In this document: piece after piece, positions 1 to 14,825 of the stretch | Numbering within the stretch: the first letter of the stretch is position 1 | Layout of the letters: the number at the start of each line of letters is the position of its first letter | Source: a bacterium | GTDB lineage: Bacteria; Bacteroidota; Ignavibacteria; SZUA-365 | Assembly: GCA_020444325.1 (NCBI GenBank) | Contig: JAHLLD010000008.1 | Span: 62,001-126,000 of the forward strand | Length of the DNA stretch: 64,000 nt | Direction of reading: 5' to 3' | The notes under the pieces: model-generated | The model's database searches: none | What the model was told of the DNA's origin: nothing | What the model saw: the letters and a program-made list of their open reading frames with translations, nothing else | Program-made: the position numbers and the translations under genes

Positions 1-60
1 AATTGGTAGAGCAGCGGTCTCCAAAACCGCAGGTTGGGGGTTCGAGTCCCTCCTCTCGTG
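1..60 (+). tRNA. tRNA-Trp (anticodon CCA), 5' end cut by the window
   Basis: The last three quarters of a tRNA are visible. The sequence enters in the D-loop; anticodon stem GCGGT/ACCGC (14-18 with 26-30) frames loop CTCCAAA with anticodon CCA at 21-23; the T-loop reads TTCGAGT. The discriminator base is G at 60, as expected for tRNA-Trp, and the 3' CCA is not encoded. About 13 bases of the 5' end lie outside the window. It sits 33 bases before secE, a common bacterial order, and may be cotranscribed with it. Confidence 0.96.
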
Positions 61-93
61 CAATAAACGTTAACTGAACTTCGTAGCCGGGTC

Positions 94-282
94 ATGAAAG
101 AAAAGATAACAGCATTTTTCGACGGTGTCACCAAAGAGATGAAGAAGGTGACGTGGCCGACCAAGGACGAGCTCAAGGACTATACAACGATAGTACTGGC
201 ATCGACAATTATCCTTTCGCTATTCATTTTTGTCGTCGATGCCGTGTTCACAAAGTTTCTGGAACTGCTGCTGGGAAGCTGA
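94..282 (+). CDS. secE: Preprotein translocase subunit SecE
   Basis: Small inner-membrane subunit of the SecYEG protein-conducting channel, which clamps the two halves of SecY. At 62 residues it is the short, single-span form found in most bacteria. The family signature E-M-K-K-V-T-W-P-T-K (residues 15-24) lies in the amphipathic helix on the cytoplasmic face, followed by one transmembrane segment at about residues 32-52. It precedes nusG by 41 bases, the standard secE-nusG pairing, and SecY itself is encoded further down the same block at 25483. Confidence 0.97.
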   Translation: MKEKITAFFDGVTKEMKKVTWPTKDELKDYTTIVLASTIILSLFIFVVDAVFTKFLELLLGS

Positions 283-323
283 GCCTCCGGGTGAAGCTGA
301 CCGCGGTCAACAGATGGTAATTC

Positions 324-893
324 ATGGCTTCGGAAGAAACGCAGACAGAACACCTCCGATGGTATGCCATACGGTCGTACTCCGGCCATGAGAACAAAGT
401 AAAGGCATACATCGAGAGCGAAGTAAAGCAGGCCGATCCCGCACTCCGGATGGAGGAGAGGATCGTCTCTGTCATTGTTCCCACGGAAAAAGTATATGAG
501 ATGCGGGACGGGAAGAAGCGCACGAAGACGCGCAACTTCTTTCCCGGATATGTCCTTATCAACTGCGTTCTCGATAAGGATACCAAGCATCTTATTCTCA
601 ATACGCCCTCGGTCATATCCTTTGTCGGACCCAGGAACAATCCGGCACCGCTGCGCAGGGACGAGGTAGATAAAATCCTCGGCCGCATGGAAGAGCGCAA
701 GGATACGGAAATGCCCGAGATTCAGTTCCGCGTCGGCGATCCGGTGCGGGTCATCGACGGTCCGTTCAACACCTTCAGCGGCTTCGTTCAGGAAGTCAAC
801 CAGGAGAAGACCAAGCTGAAGGTGATGGTTTCCATCTTCGGACGGAAAACCCCGGTGGAACTGGATTTCAGTCAGGTTGAATTCGATACATAA
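324..893 (+). CDS. nusG: Transcription termination/antitermination factor NusG
   Basis: Elongation factor that binds RNA polymerase through its N-terminal NGN domain and contacts Rho or ribosomal protein S10 through its C-terminal KOW domain. The NGN domain begins [12 protein letters not shown] (residues 12-23) and contains FFPGYV (72-77); the KOW domain covers roughly residues 137-170 with [12 protein letters not shown]. Length 189 residues is normal, with no extra domain inserted. It lies between secE and rplK, 20 bases before the latter. Confidence 0.97.
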   Translation: MASEETQTEHLRWYAIRSYSGHENKVKAYIESEVKQADPALRMEERIVSVIVPTEKVYEMRDGKKRTKTRNFFPGYVLINCVLDKDTKHLILNTPSVISFVGPRNNPAPLRRDEVDKILGRMEERKDTEMPEIQFRVGDPVRVIDGPFNTFSGFVQEVNQEKTKLKVMVSIFGRKTPVELDFSQVEFDT

Positions 894-913
894 TAGCATA
901 GGCGGATCCCCCC

Positions 914-1339
914 ATGGCGAAAAAAATTGACGGGTATATCAAACTCCAGATCCCTGCAGGCGCAGCGAATCCTGCTCCTCCTGTTGGACCGGCGCTGGGC
1001 CAGAAAGGCGTCAACATCATGGAATTCTGCAAGCAGTTCAATTCCAGGACGCAGGATAAGGCCGGTCTGATCATTCCCGTTGTCATCACGGTGTTCACCG
1101 ACAAGTCGTTCACCTTCATCACCAAGACGCCCCCTGCGGCTGTGTTGCTGAAGAAGGCTGCGAAGCTGGAGAAGGCCTCGGCCGAACCGCATCGCGTCAA
1201 GGTCGCCAAGGTTACGAAGGACCAGGTGCGTGAGATCGCCGAAACCAAGATGACGGATCTGAACGCGCACACGGTTGAAGCGGCAATGGAAATGGTTGCG
1301 GGCACCGCTCGCAGCATGGGTATCACAGTAGAAGGTTAA
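914..1339 (+). CDS. rplK: 50S ribosomal protein L11 (uL11)
   Basis: L11 forms the stalk base of the large subunit on 23S rRNA helices 43/44, where it contacts elongation factors and, in other bacteria, signals to the stringent factor RelA. The 141-residue protein has the conserved N-terminal [18 protein letters not shown] (22-39) with the two prolines that form part of the thiostrepton site. It ends 11 bases before rplA, giving the classic rplK-rplA pair. Confidence 0.98.
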   Translation: MAKKIDGYIKLQIPAGAANPAPPVGPALGQKGVNIMEFCKQFNSRTQDKAGLIIPVVITVFTDKSFTFITKTPPAAVLLKKAAKLEKASAEPHRVKVAKVTKDQVREIAETKMTDLNAHTVEAAMEMVAGTARSMGITVEG

Positions 1340-1350
1340 CGGTACAGGCT

Positions 1351-2049
1351 ATGAAACTCTCAAAGCGCATGAAAGAATCCACCTCGCTGGTCGAGCGCCA
1401 GAGGGAATACTCCCTCAACGAAGGCGTTGATATTCTCAAGCAGACCGCGAAGGCGAAGTTCAACGAGTCGGTGGATATCGCCGTCAAGCTTGGTGTGGAT
1501 CCCAAGAAGTCCGATCAGATGGTACGCGGCACGGCTTCGCTCCCGAACGGAATCGGGAAGAAGGTTCGTGTTCTGGTTCTTACCCGCGGTGGTAAGGAGC
1601 AGGAAGCGAAAGATGCCGGCGCCGAACATGTCGGATACGAGGACTATCTCGAAAAAATCCAGAACGGATGGGCGGATATCGATGTCGTTATCGCGACGCC
1701 CGACGTCATGGGCGAAGTCGGTAAGCTCGGTAAAGTGCTCGGTCCCCGCGGACTGATGCCGAATCCGAAATCCGGTACGGTGACCAACGACGTTGGTCAG
1801 GCCGTGCAGGATGTGAAGGGAGGAAAGATTTCCTTCCGTGTCGACAAGGCCGGCATCGTGCATGCCATGGTTGGCAAAACCGATTTCACCGCCGAAAAGA
1901 TCGTGGAGAACGTGCAGTCCTTCATCGCGACGCTCAATCGCATGCGTCCCACCGCAGCGAAAGGCATCTACATCAAGGGCGTGACCATCTCTACCACGAT
2001 GGGCCCCGGCATCAAAATTGACAAATCCGAAGCAGCTGCGCTGCACTGA
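1351..2049 (+). CDS. rplA: 50S ribosomal protein L1 (uL1)
   Basis: L1 builds the mobile stalk at the E site and helps eject deacylated tRNA. The 232-residue length is standard. The family region [14 protein letters not shown] lies at about residues 131-144. In other bacteria L1 represses its own operon by binding the rplK leader; no obvious target could be judged here because the leader before 914 is only 20 bases long. It is followed by a 105-base gap before rplJ. Confidence 0.98.
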   Translation: MKLSKRMKESTSLVERQREYSLNEGVDILKQTAKAKFNESVDIAVKLGVDPKKSDQMVRGTASLPNGIGKKVRVLVLTRGGKEQEAKDAGAEHVGYEDYLEKIQNGWADIDVVIATPDVMGEVGKLGKVLGPRGLMPNPKSGTVTNDVGQAVQDVKGGKISFRVDKAGIVHAMVGKTDFTAEKIVENVQSFIATLNRMRPTAAKGIYIKGVTISTTMGPGIKIDKSEAAALH

Positions 2050-2154
2050 TAAAGATTTTGTACCTGACCTGCATCCGGTCAGACTACGCACTCTCAATGC
2101 TTCTATTTCTCTAATTCACGTTGTCCCATTCGAACGTATCCCCCAGAGGATCGA
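2050..2154 (+). promoter_or_regulatory. Possible L10 leader (rplJ 5' untranslated region)
   Basis: This 105-base gap between rplA and rplJ is long for this tightly packed block. It contains a stem-loop at 2064-2082 (CTGACC pairing with GGTCAG, 7-base loop), then a pyrimidine-rich unpaired stretch up to the rplJ start. Bacteria commonly have an autoregulatory L10-L12 binding leader at this place. I could not verify the L10 leader consensus or its kink-turn, so the assignment rests mainly on position. Confidence 0.35.
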
Positions 2155-2688
2155 ATGACTAAAGAACAGAAAGCCACGGTGATCGCGGATACGGTTGAAC
2201 GACTCAGCCGTTCCAACGGTCTGTACCTGGCAAACTTTTCGGGGCTGACCGTTGATAAGGCCAATGCGCTCCGGAGTGAGTTCTTCAAAGCTGGTGTGGA
2301 CTACAAGGTTATCAAGAACACCCTGCTGAAGCGGGCTCTCGAAGAGATCGGCGGTTACGATGAGGTTTATCCTTATCTGGTTAACCAGACCGGCGTTGTA
2401 TTCGCATATGACGATCCCGTACAGCCTGCACGTATTCTCAAGGAGTTTGTCAAAACCAATGAGAACATGCTCGCCGTCAAGGTGTGCGTGCTTGAAAAGG
2501 AAGTGTTCGACGGTTCACGACTGGAAGAACTCGCATCCCTGCCCACTCGCGACGACCTCATTGCCTCCATTATCGGAAGCATTGCGGCTCCTGCGCAGGG
2601 CATCGCCGGCGCTATCAATGCCGTCATGCGCGACCTGGTCGGCGTTATCGACGCCATCGAAAAGCAGAAACAGGAACAGGCGGCCTGA
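2155..2688 (+). CDS. rplJ: 50S ribosomal protein L10 (uL10)
   Basis: L10 anchors the L7/L12 stalk: its N-terminal domain binds 23S rRNA and L11, and a C-terminal helix carries L12 dimers. The 177-residue protein has the expected N-terminal VERLSRSNGLYLANFSGL and a long C-terminal helix ending in KQKQEQAA. It is followed 57 bases later by rplL, its stalk partner. Confidence 0.97.
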   Translation: MTKEQKATVIADTVERLSRSNGLYLANFSGLTVDKANALRSEFFKAGVDYKVIKNTLLKRALEEIGGYDEVYPYLVNQTGVVFAYDDPVQPARILKEFVKTNENMLAVKVCVLEKEVFDGSRLEELASLPTRDDLIASIIGSIAAPAQGIAGAINAVMRDLVGVIDAIEKQKQEQAA

Positions 2689-2745
2689 TCGCCCATCCCT
2701 GATAAAAGAGTATCTAAATAATTCTATCCTTCAAGGAGTAATACA

Positions 2746-3123
2746 ATGTCCGTGATCGAAGAAATCGTTGAGAAAATTGAGAAATTGACTCTTCTTGAGG
2801 CATCTGAGCTCAAGACCGCCCTCGAAGACAAGTTCGGCGTTACCGCTGCTGCCCCGATGATGATGGCTGGTGCCATGCCCGGCGGCGCTCCCGCAGCCGA
2901 AGCCGAAGAAAAGACCGAATTTGATGTTGAGCTGACCGGTATCGGTTCCAACAAGATCAACGTGATCAAGGTTGTGCGCGCAGCGACCAGCCTCGGTCTC
3001 AAGGAAGCCAAGGACCTCGTCGAAGGCGCCCCGAGCATCGTCAAGGAGCAGCTGCCGAAGGAAGAGGCCGAGAAGCTTCAGAAGGAACTCGAGGAAGCAG
3101 GCGCGACCGTTACCCTCAAGTAA
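2746..3123 (+). CDS. rplL: 50S ribosomal protein L7/L12 (bL12)
   Basis: Multicopy stalk protein that recruits and activates the translational GTPases. Three parts are visible in 125 residues: an N-terminal dimerisation domain (1-33), an Ala/Met/Gly/Pro-rich hinge (about 35-52), and the C-terminal factor-binding domain with the signature [13 protein letters not shown] (about residues 84-96). A strong Shine-Dalgarno (AAGGAG) precedes the ATG. A structured 215-base gap separates it from rpoB. Confidence 0.98.
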   Translation: MSVIEEIVEKIEKLTLLEASELKTALEDKFGVTAAAPMMMAGAMPGGAPAAEAEEKTEFDVELTGIGSNKINVIKVVRAATSLGLKEAKDLVEGAPSIVKEQLPKEEAEKLQKELEEAGATVTLK

Positions 3124-3206
3124 GCGGCACTGCTTTTCAACGTACTGGAACACTCACCATCTGACAGAACGTTCTGTTTAGCGAAAACAACGATTCAACG
3201 ATGTGT

Positions 3207-3254
3207 ACGACAGGAAGCGGGTCGAATTTAGTTCGTCCCGCACTTGTCGTTTTA
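3207..3254 (+). terminator. Hairpin/attenuator between rplL and rpoB
   Basis: A long stem-loop occupies the rplL-rpoB gap: ACGACAGG (3207-3214) pairs with CTTGTCGT (3243-3250, one G-U pair), then GCGGG with CCCGC, then CGAA with TTCG, around a 5-base loop, with small internal mismatches. The 3' side runs into TTTTA. It resembles an intrinsic terminator of moderate strength. In Escherichia coli the same interval holds a partial attenuator that lowers rpoBC transcription relative to the stalk genes; a similar job is inferred here. Confidence 0.6.
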
Positions 3255-3338
3255 TCGCCTGACCTGATTTCTGCTGCAATCCGCCGGATCGCGGCACCAG
3301 GTATCCGCCACGCACGCACCATGTTAAGGAGCTAGGAA

Positions 3339-7169
<3,831 letters not shown>

Positions 7170-7234
7170 CCGTACGCACCCGCGTTCAACCGGTTTTCCC
7201 GAGTGTCTGAATATGAATCTGATTGGAGATAAAG

Positions 7235-10200
7235 ATGCCATTCAAGCCGCAGGAGCAAGTCAAGAAGAATTTTACGCGCATTTCGGTGAGCCTCGCCTCA
7301 TCGGATGCGATTCTTTCCCGTTCCTATGGTGAGGTAACCAAGCCGGAGACCATCAACTACCGGTCGTTCCGTCCCGAGAAAGACGGTCTTTTCTGTGAAA
7401 AGATCTTCGGTCCGGTACGTGACTGGGAATGCCATTGCGGAAAGTACAAGCGCATCCGCTATAAAGGCATTATCTGCGACCGCTGCGGTGTCGAGGTCAC
7501 GCAGAAGTCCGTGCGCCGCGAGCGCATGGGACACATCTCTCTGGCGGTACCCATCGTCCATATCTGGTATTTCCGTTCGCTTCCGAGTAAGATCGCCAAT
7601 ATTCTCGGCCTCTCCTCGAAAGAACTCGAACGCATCATCTATTACGAAAACTATGTGGTGATCAACCCCGGTCCCACCAGCTTCCCGAAGCCGTTCGGTG
7701 CACTCGATGACGAATTCCCCGAGGCGGAGGAAGGGGAGAAGGTCGACAAGGCGCTGTTCCGCAACGACATCACCCTGTTGACCGAAGAAGAGTTCCTCGA
7801 GGTGCTTGATGGACTCCCGGAAGAGAATTTCGATCTCGACGACGACGATCCCGAGAAATTCGTAGCGCTGATCGGTGGCGATGCCATCAAGGCGCTGCTG
7901 CGTGGAGTGGACATCGAGAAGCTTGCCGAGCGCCTTCGTCTGCAGATCCGTTTCGAGACGTCGCAGCAGAAGCGCCAGGAAGCCATCAAGCGTCTGCGCG
8001 TCGTCACCGCGTTTACGACGATGCACGATACGGAATACATCAACCGTCCCGAATGGATGGTGCTGGATGTCATTCCCGTCATACCGCCTGAACTGCGTCC
8101 CCTCGTTCCCCTTGAGGGTGGACGATTCGCGACGTCGGATCTGAACGATCTGTATCGCCGCGTCATCATCCGCAATAATCGCCTCAAACGCCTGATCGAT
8201 ATCAAGGCTCCTGAAGTGATTCTCCGCAACGAAAAGCGCATGCTGCAGGAAGCGGTGGATTCGCTGTTCGACAACAGCCGCCGCGTGAATTCCGTGCGCA
8301 GCGACAACAACCGGGCGCTGAAATCCCTTTCTGACATGCTCAAGGGCAAGCAGGGACGCTTCCGTCAGAACCTTCTCGGAAAGCGCGTTGATTACTCGGG
8401 CCGTTCGGTTATCGTCGTCGGTCCCGAACTGAAACTGCATCAGTGCGGTCTTCCCAAGGACATGGCGGTCGAGTTGTTCAAGCCTTTTGTGATCCGTAAG
8501 CTGATCGAGCGCGGCATTGTCAAGACCGTCAAAAGCGCCAAGAAGGTGGTCGACAAGAAAGGTCCCGAGGTCTGGGATATTCTCGAAAAGATCATCGATG
8601 GACACCCAGTACTGCTCAACCGTGCACCGACGCTGCATCGTCTCGGCATCCAGGCTTTCCAGCCGCTGCTTGTCGAGGGTAAGGCGATCCGCCTCCATCC
8701 GCTCGTGTGTACGGCGTTCAATGCTGACTTTGACGGTGACCAGATGGCGGTGCACGTACCGCTCTCGTTCGACGCTCAGCTCGAATCATCCATTCTGCTG
8801 CTTTCGTCGCACAACATCCTTTCACCGCAGAACGGCAATCCCATCACCATTCCTTCGCAGGAGATGGTCCTGGGCTGCTACTACATCACCAAGGCGCTGC
8901 CCGGCGACCGCGGCGAAGGCATGATTTTCTCCTCCGCAGAGGAAGCGATGATGGCCTTTGATCATCGCGTTGTCGGTCTGCACGCGCGCGTGAAAGTGCG
9001 TGTTCCCATCGCCCTCGACAGGCTGACTGAAGGTGGTCCGACACACGAAGTGATCGAGACCACACTCGGACGCATCCTGTTCAACCGCATCGTCCCTGTC
9101 GAGATCGGTTTCATCAATGAAATCCTCACCAAGCGTCGTTTGGTGCAGATTATCGGTATGATTTTCCACAAGATGGGCAATCTCGCCACGACGAAATTCC
9201 TTGACGATCTCAAGGACCTCGGTTTCGGATATGCCACGAGCGGCGGACTCTCCATCAGCATCCACGATGTGGAAATTCCGGATGAGAAGACCGGTCTGAT
9301 CGACAAGGCACAGTCCGACGTCGAGAACATCATGCAGCAGTACCAGATGGGCTTCATCACCAACGGTGAACGCTACAACAAGGTCATCGACATCTGGACG
9401 CGCACGACAAACCGCGTCGCCGACAAGCTGTTCGACACGCTGCAGCGCAGTCAGCAGGGCTTCAACTCCCTGTACATGATGATGGACTCCGGTGCGCGAG
9501 GTTCAAAAGAGCAGGTGCGTCAGCTGGCCGGTATGCGTGGACTGATGGCGAAACCGCAGAAGAGTCTCACCGGTCAGACAGGTGAAATCATCGAGAACCC
9601 GATTGTTGCGAATTTCCGCGACGGACTCTCCGTGCTCGAGTACTTCATCTCCACGCACGGTGCGCGTAAGGGCCTCGCCGATACTGCTCTGAAAACCGCT
9701 GATGCAGGTTACCTGACCCGTCGTCTCGTCGACGTGGCACAGGACGTCGCCATCACGGAATTCGACTGTAACACCATTCGTGGTGTGGAAGTCGAAGCAC
9801 TCAAGGAAGGCGAGGACATCAAGGAACCGCTGGCCGAACGCATTCTCGGCCGTGTCTCCCTCTACGACGTCAAGGATCCGCTGAGCGGCGACTTGCTCGT
9901 CAAGGCCGGCGAGATGATTGACGAGCAGAAGGCGGGCACGATCGCACAGACCTCCATCGAATCCGTCGTCATCCGCTCCGTGCTTACCTGTGAAGCCCGT
10001 CACGGCGCGTGTGCGCGCTGTTACGGCCGTAACCTGACCACGGGCCGCCTCGTCGACGTCGGTGAGGCTGTAGGCATCATTGCGGCGCAATCCATCGGTG
10101 AACCGGGTACGCAGCTGACACTTCGTACCTTCCACGTCGGTGGTACCGCAAGCCGTATCGCTGCCCAGTCACAGATTTCCACACGCTTCAACGGACGCGT

Positions 10201-11596
10201 GCAGTTCGAAGGTCTCAAGCATGTGACCTATCATGATGATCTCGAAGACCAGGTCATCGTCGTCAATCGTAACGGTGTGATCAACATCCTTGATGACGAC
10301 AACCGCGTACTCTCGAAATATGATATCCCTTACGGCGCGACACTGCTGGTTGAAGAAAAGCAGTCCGTCGCCCGCGGAGAAGTGCTCTACGAGTGGGATC
10401 CGTACAATGCGACCATTATCGCAGCGCATCCCGGTACCGTACGCTTCGCGGACCTCTACGAGGGACGCACATTCCGTGAGGAACCCGATGAGCAGACCGG
10501 CCATATTCAGAAGGTCGTCACCGACTCCAAGGACAAGACGCTCAACCCGCGCATTCAGATTGTCGATGACGCCGGTGAAGTGCTGGCGGAGTACAACACC
10601 CCTGTGCGCGCAAACCTCATCGTGGATGACGGGCAGCGTATCATCAGCGGTACCGTGCTTGTCAAGATCCCGAGGGAAATCGGAAAGACGCGTGACATTA
10701 CCGGCGGTCTGCCGCGTGTCACCGAGCTGTTCGAAGCCCGCAGTTCCCAGAATCCTTCCATCGTCTCCGAGATCGACGGTACGGTAACCTTCGGCGCGCA
10801 GAAGCGCGGCTCCCGCGAGCTGATCGTCACCAGTCACGACGGCAGCGACGTACGTACGTACCTGTCGCCGATCGGACGGCACGTGCTGGTTCAGGAGCAT
10901 GATGTGGTGAAGGCCGGAGAGCGTCTGACAGACGGCTCCATCAATCCCCATGACATCCTCAGCATCAAGGGCGCCGGTGCGGTGCAGGAATACCTGGTCA
11001 ATGAAATCCAGGAAGTGTACCGCATGCAGGGTGTGCCCATCAACGACAAGCACATCGAAATCATCGTGCGTCAGATGCTGCAGAAAGTGCGTATCATCGC
11101 ACCGGGCGACACACAGTTCCTCGAAGGCGACGTCGTCGAGCGCCCCCGTGTCGTTGAGGAAAACAGCGAACTCGAAGACAAGGTGATCATCACCGACAAA
11201 AAGGATTCGAAGTTCAAGAAAGGCCAGCAGGTTTCGAAGAAGAAAGTGCGTGAGGCCAGTTTTGAGCTGAAAAAGAAGAGCAAGGAGGCCCCTGCCTACC
11301 GCGATACCGAACCGGCCAACTACGAGCCGATTCTGCTCGGTATTACGCAGGCATCGCTGACCACCGAGAGCTTCATTTCCGCTGCCTCCTTCCAGGAGAC
11401 CACCAAGGTTCTTACGGAAGCCGCGATCGCCGGCAAGATCGACGGATTGCACGGACTCAAGGAAAATGTGATCATTGGTCACCTTATTCCTGCCGGTACA
11501 GGACTGAAGAAATTCCGGGATATTATTGTGACATCCATGCAGGATGAGGCCGAGGAGGAAGCTCAGCCCGAGGAACTCATCCCTGCCGCACAGTAA
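7235..11596 (+). CDS. rpoC: DNA-directed RNA polymerase subunit beta'
   Basis: Catalytic beta' subunit, 1453 residues from the ATG at 7235 (MPFKPQEQ). An in-frame TTG lies at 7223, but it overlaps the GGAG ribosome-binding site at 7225-7228 that serves the ATG, so the shorter form is preferred. The magnesium-binding NADFDGDQM is at residues 496-504. Both zinc sites are present: CHCG...CDRCG near the N-terminus and [11 protein letters not shown] in the C-terminal half. The length is in the range of FCB-group beta' subunits. Confidence 0.98.
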   Translation: MPFKPQEQVKKNFTRISVSLASSDAILSRSYGEVTKPETINYRSFRPEKDGLFCEKIFGPVRDWECHCGKYKRIRYKGIICDRCGVEVTQKSVRRERMGHISLAVPIVHIWYFRSLPSKIANILGLSSKELERIIYYENYVVINPGPTSFPKPFGALDDEFPEAEEGEKVDKALFRNDITLLTEEEFLEVLDGLPEENFDLDDDDPEKFVALIGGDAIKALLRGVDIEKLAERLRLQIRFETSQQKRQEAIKRLRVVTAFTTMHDTEYINRPEWMVLDVIPVIPPELRPLVPLEGGRFATSDLNDLYRRVIIRNNRLKRLIDIKAPEVILRNEKRMLQEAVDSLFDNSRRVNSVRSDNNRALKSLSDMLKGKQGRFRQNLLGKRVDYSGRSVIVVGPELKLHQCGLPKDMAVELFKPFVIRKLIERGIVKTVKSAKKVVDKKGPEVWDILEKIIDGHPVLLNRAPTLHRLGIQAFQPLLVEGKAIRLHPLVCTAFNADFDGDQMAVHVPLSFDAQLESSILLLSSHNILSPQNGNPITIPSQEMVLGCYYITKALPGDRGEGMIFSSAEEAMMAFDHRVVGLHARVKVRVPIALDRLTEGGPTHEVIETTLGRILFNRIVPVEIGFINEILTKRRLVQIIGMIFHKMGNLATTKFLDDLKDLGFGYATSGGLSISIHDVEIPDEKTGLIDKAQSDVENIMQQYQMGFITNGERYNKVIDIWTRTTNRVADKLFDTLQRSQQGFNSLYMMMDSGARGSKEQVRQLAGMRGLMAKPQKSLTGQTGEIIENPIVANFRDGLSVLEYFISTHGARKGLADTALKTADAGYLTRRLVDVAQDVAITEFDCNTIRGVEVEALKEGEDIKEPLAERILGRVSLYDVKDPLSGDLLVKAGEMIDEQKAGTIAQTSIESVVIRSVLTCEARHGACARCYGRNLTTGRLVDVGEAVGIIAAQSIGEPGTQLTLRTFHVGGTASRIAAQSQISTRFNGRVQFEGLKHVTYHDDLEDQVIVVNRNGVINILDDDNRVLSKYDIPYGATLLVEEKQSVARGEVLYEWDPYNATIIAAHPGTVRFADLYEGRTFREEPDEQTGHIQKVVTDSKDKTLNPRIQIVDDAGEVLAEYNTPVRANLIVDDGQRIISGTVLVKIPREIGKTRDITGGLPRVTELFEARSSQNPSIVSEIDGTVTFGAQKRGSRELIVTSHDGSDVRTYLSPIGRHVLVQEHDVVKAGERLTDGSINPHDILSIKGAGAVQEYLVNEIQEVYRMQGVPINDKHIEIIVRQMLQKVRIIAPGDTQFLEGDVVERPRVVEENSELEDKVIITDKKDSKFKKGQQVSKKKVREASFELKKKSKEAPAYRDTEPANYEPILLGITQASLTTESFISAASFQETTKVLTEAAIAGKIDGLHGLKENVIIGHLIPAGTGLKKFRDIIVTSMQDEAEEEAQPEELIPAAQ

Positions 11597-11615
11597 TATT
11601 CGTAAGGCAAATAGC

Positions 11616-11666
11616 GCAATTTCCCTTCTCCCGCGGGAAGAAAAGCCTGCGGGAGAAGAAAATTGC
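11616..11666 (+). other. Long imperfect inverted repeat after rpoC
   Basis: CTTCTCCCGC (11625-11634) pairs perfectly with GCGGGAGAAG (11649-11658). The stem can be extended inward by three pairs and outward, past a small bulge, by GCAATTT/AAATTGC, giving about 20 pairs in all. There is no T-run after it, so it is not a textbook terminator; a processing site or a Rho-independent pause is possible. It sits just upstream of the rpsL promoter. Confidence 0.5.
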
Positions 11667-11686
11667 AATAATTCGCCCAATCGTAC

Positions 11687-11715
11687 TTGACAAAGAACGA
11701 GATTCTCGCTAAATT
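11687..11715 (+). promoter_or_regulatory. Sigma70-type promoter for the rpsL-rpsG-fusA-tuf operon
   Basis: TTGACA at 11687-11692, a 17-base spacer and TAAATT at 11710-11715 form a near-consensus housekeeping promoter 68 bases upstream of rpsL. Read with the Bacteroidota grammar, TAAATTTA also matches seven of the eight TAnnTTTG -7 positions. It would give the str operon its own transcription start independent of rpoBC. Confidence 0.65.
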
Positions 11716-11783
11716 TATTAGCTCTTGTGAGTTCTTTTGATCTTGCAAGAGATTTTTACGTACCTCAGTAAAGGATCGAAGCA

Positions 11784-12158
11784 GTGCCAACGATAAGTCA
11801 GCTCGTACGCAAAGGAAGAAAAGTGATCAAGGCGAAGAAGAAAGCGCCGGCCCTTGAGTCCTGCCCGCAGAAGCGTGGCGTCTGCACGCGCGTGTATACC
11901 ACGACGCCGAAGAAGCCGAACTCCGCATTGCGGAAGGTTGCACGTATCCGCCTGTCCAACGGTCAGGAAGTGACGGCATACATTCCGGGCGAAGGTCACA
12001 ATCTTCAGGAGCACTCGATCGTGATGATCCGCGGGGGTCGTGTCAAGGATCTCCCTGGTGTTCGTTATCACATCATCCGCGGCACACTGGATACGCAGGG
12101 TGTCGAGGCGCGTCGTCAGGGCCGTTCCAAGTACGGTGCCAAACGGCCGAAATCCTAA
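11784..12158 (+). CDS. rpsL: 30S ribosomal protein S12 (uS12)
   Basis: S12 lines the decoding centre and monitors codon-anticodon pairing. The 124-residue protein starts at GTG ([11 protein letters not shown]). The lysines in TPKKPNS (43, 44) and GRVKDLPG (88), where streptomycin-resistance changes occur in other bacteria, are wild type. Its start lies 69 bases after a good promoter, and it leads the str operon. Confidence 0.98.
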   Translation: MPTISQLVRKGRKVIKAKKKAPALESCPQKRGVCTRVYTTTPKKPNSALRKVARIRLSNGQEVTAYIPGEGHNLQEHSIVMIRGGRVKDLPGVRYHIIRGTLDTQGVEARRQGRSKYGAKRPKS

Positions 12159-12183
12159 ACTGCAATTACGGGTATAAGGAATC

Positions 12184-12651
12184 ATGAGAAAAAGACGCGC
12201 AGAACGCAGACATCTTTCACCGGATCCGAAGTTCAACGATATCCTGGTGTCCCGCTTCATCAACTCCGTCATGCTTGACGGGAAGAAGACGACGGCCCGC
12301 CGCATCCTGTATGCTGCGATGGACGAAATCGAGAGCCGCACCGGTCAGAACGGATACGAAACCTTCCGCAAGGCGCTCTTCAATGCGCAGCCGGTGCTGG
12401 AAGTGCGCGCACGCCGTGTTGGTGGTGCGACCTACCAGGTTCCGATGGAGGTGCGTCCCGAGCGCCGTACCGCGCTGTCGATTCGCTGGATCCTGAATTC
12501 AGCCCGCTCCCGTGGTGACAAGTCCATGGTACGCAGGCTGGCAAGTGAATTCATCGCCGCAGCCAACAACGAAGGCGGCGCCATCAAGAAAAAGGACGAT
12601 GTCCACCGTATGGCCGAATCCAATAAGGCATTCGCCCATTTCAAGTGGTAA
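12184..12651 (+). CDS. rpsG: 30S ribosomal protein S7 (uS7)
   Basis: S7 initiates assembly of the 30S head and contacts the E and P sites. The 155-residue protein begins MRKRRAERRHLSPDPKFND and contains the family block GGATYQVPMEVRPERR at about residues 80-95. It follows rpsL by 25 bases and precedes fusA by 35. In E. coli S7 represses translation of this operon; no direct evidence for that is visible here. Confidence 0.98.
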   Translation: MRKRRAERRHLSPDPKFNDILVSRFINSVMLDGKKTTARRILYAAMDEIESRTGQNGYETFRKALFNAQPVLEVRARRVGGATYQVPMEVRPERRTALSIRWILNSARSRGDKSMVRRLASEFIAAANNEGGAIKKKDDVHRMAESNKAFAHFKW

Positions 12652-12686
12652 TCGGACCAATTAGCTAGAGTGAAGAAAGAGCGGTA

Positions 12687-14771
12687 ATGGCCAAGCGGGA
12701 ATATCCCATAGACAAAACCAGGAACATCGGTATCATGGCGCATATCGATGCCGGTAAGACCACGACGACAGAGCGTATTCTGTACTATACCGGCGTACTC
12801 CACCGTATGGGCGAAGTCCATGACGGTGCGGCGACCATGGACTGGATGGAGCAGGAAAAAGAGCGCGGCATCACGATCACGAGTGCCGCGACGACGTGCT
12901 TCTGGCGCAATCATCGTATCAACATCATCGATACGCCGGGACACGTAGATTTCACCGTCGAGGTGGAGCGTGCCCTGCGTGTTCTGGACGGCGCCGTTGC
13001 GCTGTTCTGCGCCGTTGGCGGTGTGGAACCGCAGTCCGAGACCGTATGGCGTCAGGCGGACAAGTACCGTGTGCCGCGCATTGCGTTTGTCAACAAGATG
13101 GACCGTGTGGGTGCCGATTTCTATAACGCCGTCGACATGATGAAGACGCGTCTCGGTGCCAACGCCATACCCATCGTCCTGCCGATCGGCAAGGGTGAGA
13201 CCTTCGTCGGCATCATCGATCTTATCACGAATACCGCCCGCATCTACAACGATGATACCCTTGGCGGAACGTGGGACGACATTGATATTCCTGACGACCT
13301 GAAGGAAATCACGGTCGAGTATCGGACGAAGATGCTCGAAGCCGTCGCCGAAGTCGACGACACCCTGCTCGAGAAGTATCTCGAGGGTGAGGAAATCAGT
13401 CCGGAAGAGATTGTCGACGTGCTTCGCGATGCGACGCTCAAGATGAAGATCATCCCCGTGCTTTGCGGCTCGTCCTTCAAAAACAAGGGTGTGCAGCGTC
13501 TGCTTGACGCTGTCGTGGATCTGCTTCCTTCGCCGAGCGATGTCGGCGCCACCGTCGGTCATCACATCAACCTGTCCGATCATGTCGAGCGCGAGCCGTC
13601 CGATGAGGCGAAGTTCTCCGCGCTGGCGTTCAAGGTTGCAACCGATCCGTATGTCGGGAAGGTTATTTTCTTCCGCGTGTACTCGGGTGCGGTGAAGGCG
13701 GGAAGCTATATTTACAATCCGATCAGCGGAAAGAAAGAGCGTCTCGGTCGTATTCTGCGCATGCACGCAAATCACCGTGAAGACGTGGAAACTGCATATA
13801 CGGGAGACATCTGCGCCGCGATCGGACTGAAATTCACGAGGACGGGAGATACGCTCTGTGATCAGAGTGATCCCATCGTGCTCGAGAAGATGGAATTCCC
13901 CGAGCCCGTCATCGATGTCGCAGTCGAGCCGAAGACCAAGGCGGACCAGGAAAGTCTGAGCGAAGCGATTCAGAAGCTGGCGGACGAAGATCCGACCTTC
14001 CGCGTGCGCACGGACGAAGAGACCGGCCAGACCATTATCAGTGGCATGGGCGAGCTGCATCTCGAGATTCTCATTGACCGCATGAAGCGTGAATTCAACG
14101 TCGAAGCCAACATCGGCAAGCCGCAGGTGGCCTACAAGGAGACCATCCGCGAAGCCAGCAAGGCCGACACGAAGTTTGCGCGCCAGTCCGGCGGCCGTGG
14201 CCAGTACGGTCACGTCCTGATCGAGATCGAACCTTCCGAAAAGGGCAAGGGTTACGAGTTCGAAGACGCCATCGTAGGCGGTTCGATCCCGAAAGAGTAT
14301 ATCCCGGCGGTTTCGCAGGGTATTCAGGAGGCCATGCGCAACGGACTCCTCGCAGGTTATCCGATGGAAGACATCAAGGTGCGTCTCTATGACGGGTCGT
14401 ATCACGAGGTGGATTCCAGCGAGATGGCATTCAAGGTCGCAGGCTCCATGGCCTTCAAGGAGGCAGCGAAAAAGGCGAAGCCCGTTATTCTCGAGCCGGT
14501 ATTCATGGTCGAAGTCGTCACGCCTGAAGAATACATGGGCAGTGTCGTGGGAGATCTCAATTCCCGCCGTGGCCGTATCGAAGGTATGGGGACGCGCAGT
14601 GACGCGCAGGTTGTCCGTGCCGTTGTCCCGCTCTCGGAGATGTTTGGTTATGCGACCACATTGCGTTCACTCTCTCAGGGCCGCGCGATTTACACGATGC
14701 ATTTCGCGCATTACGAAGAAGTTCCGACGAGCATCAGTGAGAAGATCGTCGAGAAGTTTCAGGGCAAGTAA
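12687..14771 (+). CDS. fusA: Elongation factor G
   Basis: Translocation GTPase, 694 residues, full length. The G domain shows AHIDAGKTT (18-26), DTPGHVD and NKMD, followed by domains II-V ending in the typical ...[19 protein letters not shown]. The str-operon position between rpsG and tuf argues for the housekeeping EF-G rather than a specialised paralogue such as EF-G2. Confidence 0.98.
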   Translation: MAKREYPIDKTRNIGIMAHIDAGKTTTTERILYYTGVLHRMGEVHDGAATMDWMEQEKERGITITSAATTCFWRNHRINIIDTPGHVDFTVEVERALRVLDGAVALFCAVGGVEPQSETVWRQADKYRVPRIAFVNKMDRVGADFYNAVDMMKTRLGANAIPIVLPIGKGETFVGIIDLITNTARIYNDDTLGGTWDDIDIPDDLKEITVEYRTKMLEAVAEVDDTLLEKYLEGEEISPEEIVDVLRDATLKMKIIPVLCGSSFKNKGVQRLLDAVVDLLPSPSDVGATVGHHINLSDHVEREPSDEAKFSALAFKVATDPYVGKVIFFRVYSGAVKAGSYIYNPISGKKERLGRILRMHANHREDVETAYTGDICAAIGLKFTRTGDTLCDQSDPIVLEKMEFPEPVIDVAVEPKTKADQESLSEAIQKLADEDPTFRVRTDEETGQTIISGMGELHLEILIDRMKREFNVEANIGKPQVAYKETIREASKADTKFARQSGGRGQYGHVLIEIEPSEKGKGYEFEDAIVGGSIPKEYIPAVSQGIQEAMRNGLLAGYPMEDIKVRLYDGSYHEVDSSEMAFKVAGSMAFKEAAKKAKPVILEPVFMVEVVTPEEYMGSVVGDLNSRRGRIEGMGTRSDAQVVRAVVPLSEMFGYATTLRSLSQGRAIYTMHFAHYEEVPTSISEKIVEKFQGK

Positions 14772-14825
14772 TCAGGTAATAAAGAATTTCTACGTCACTC
14801 ATACAGTCACAGGAGCAACAGTACC

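Noticed and set aside
7223-7234. Upstream TTG start for rpoC
   Set aside because: The TTG sits on top of the GGAG site that serves the ATG at 7235, and family N-termini fit the ATG.
12432-14405. A 657-codon open frame antisense to fusA
   Set aside because: Same reason: shadow of a conserved highly expressed gene, no domain, no ribosome-binding site.
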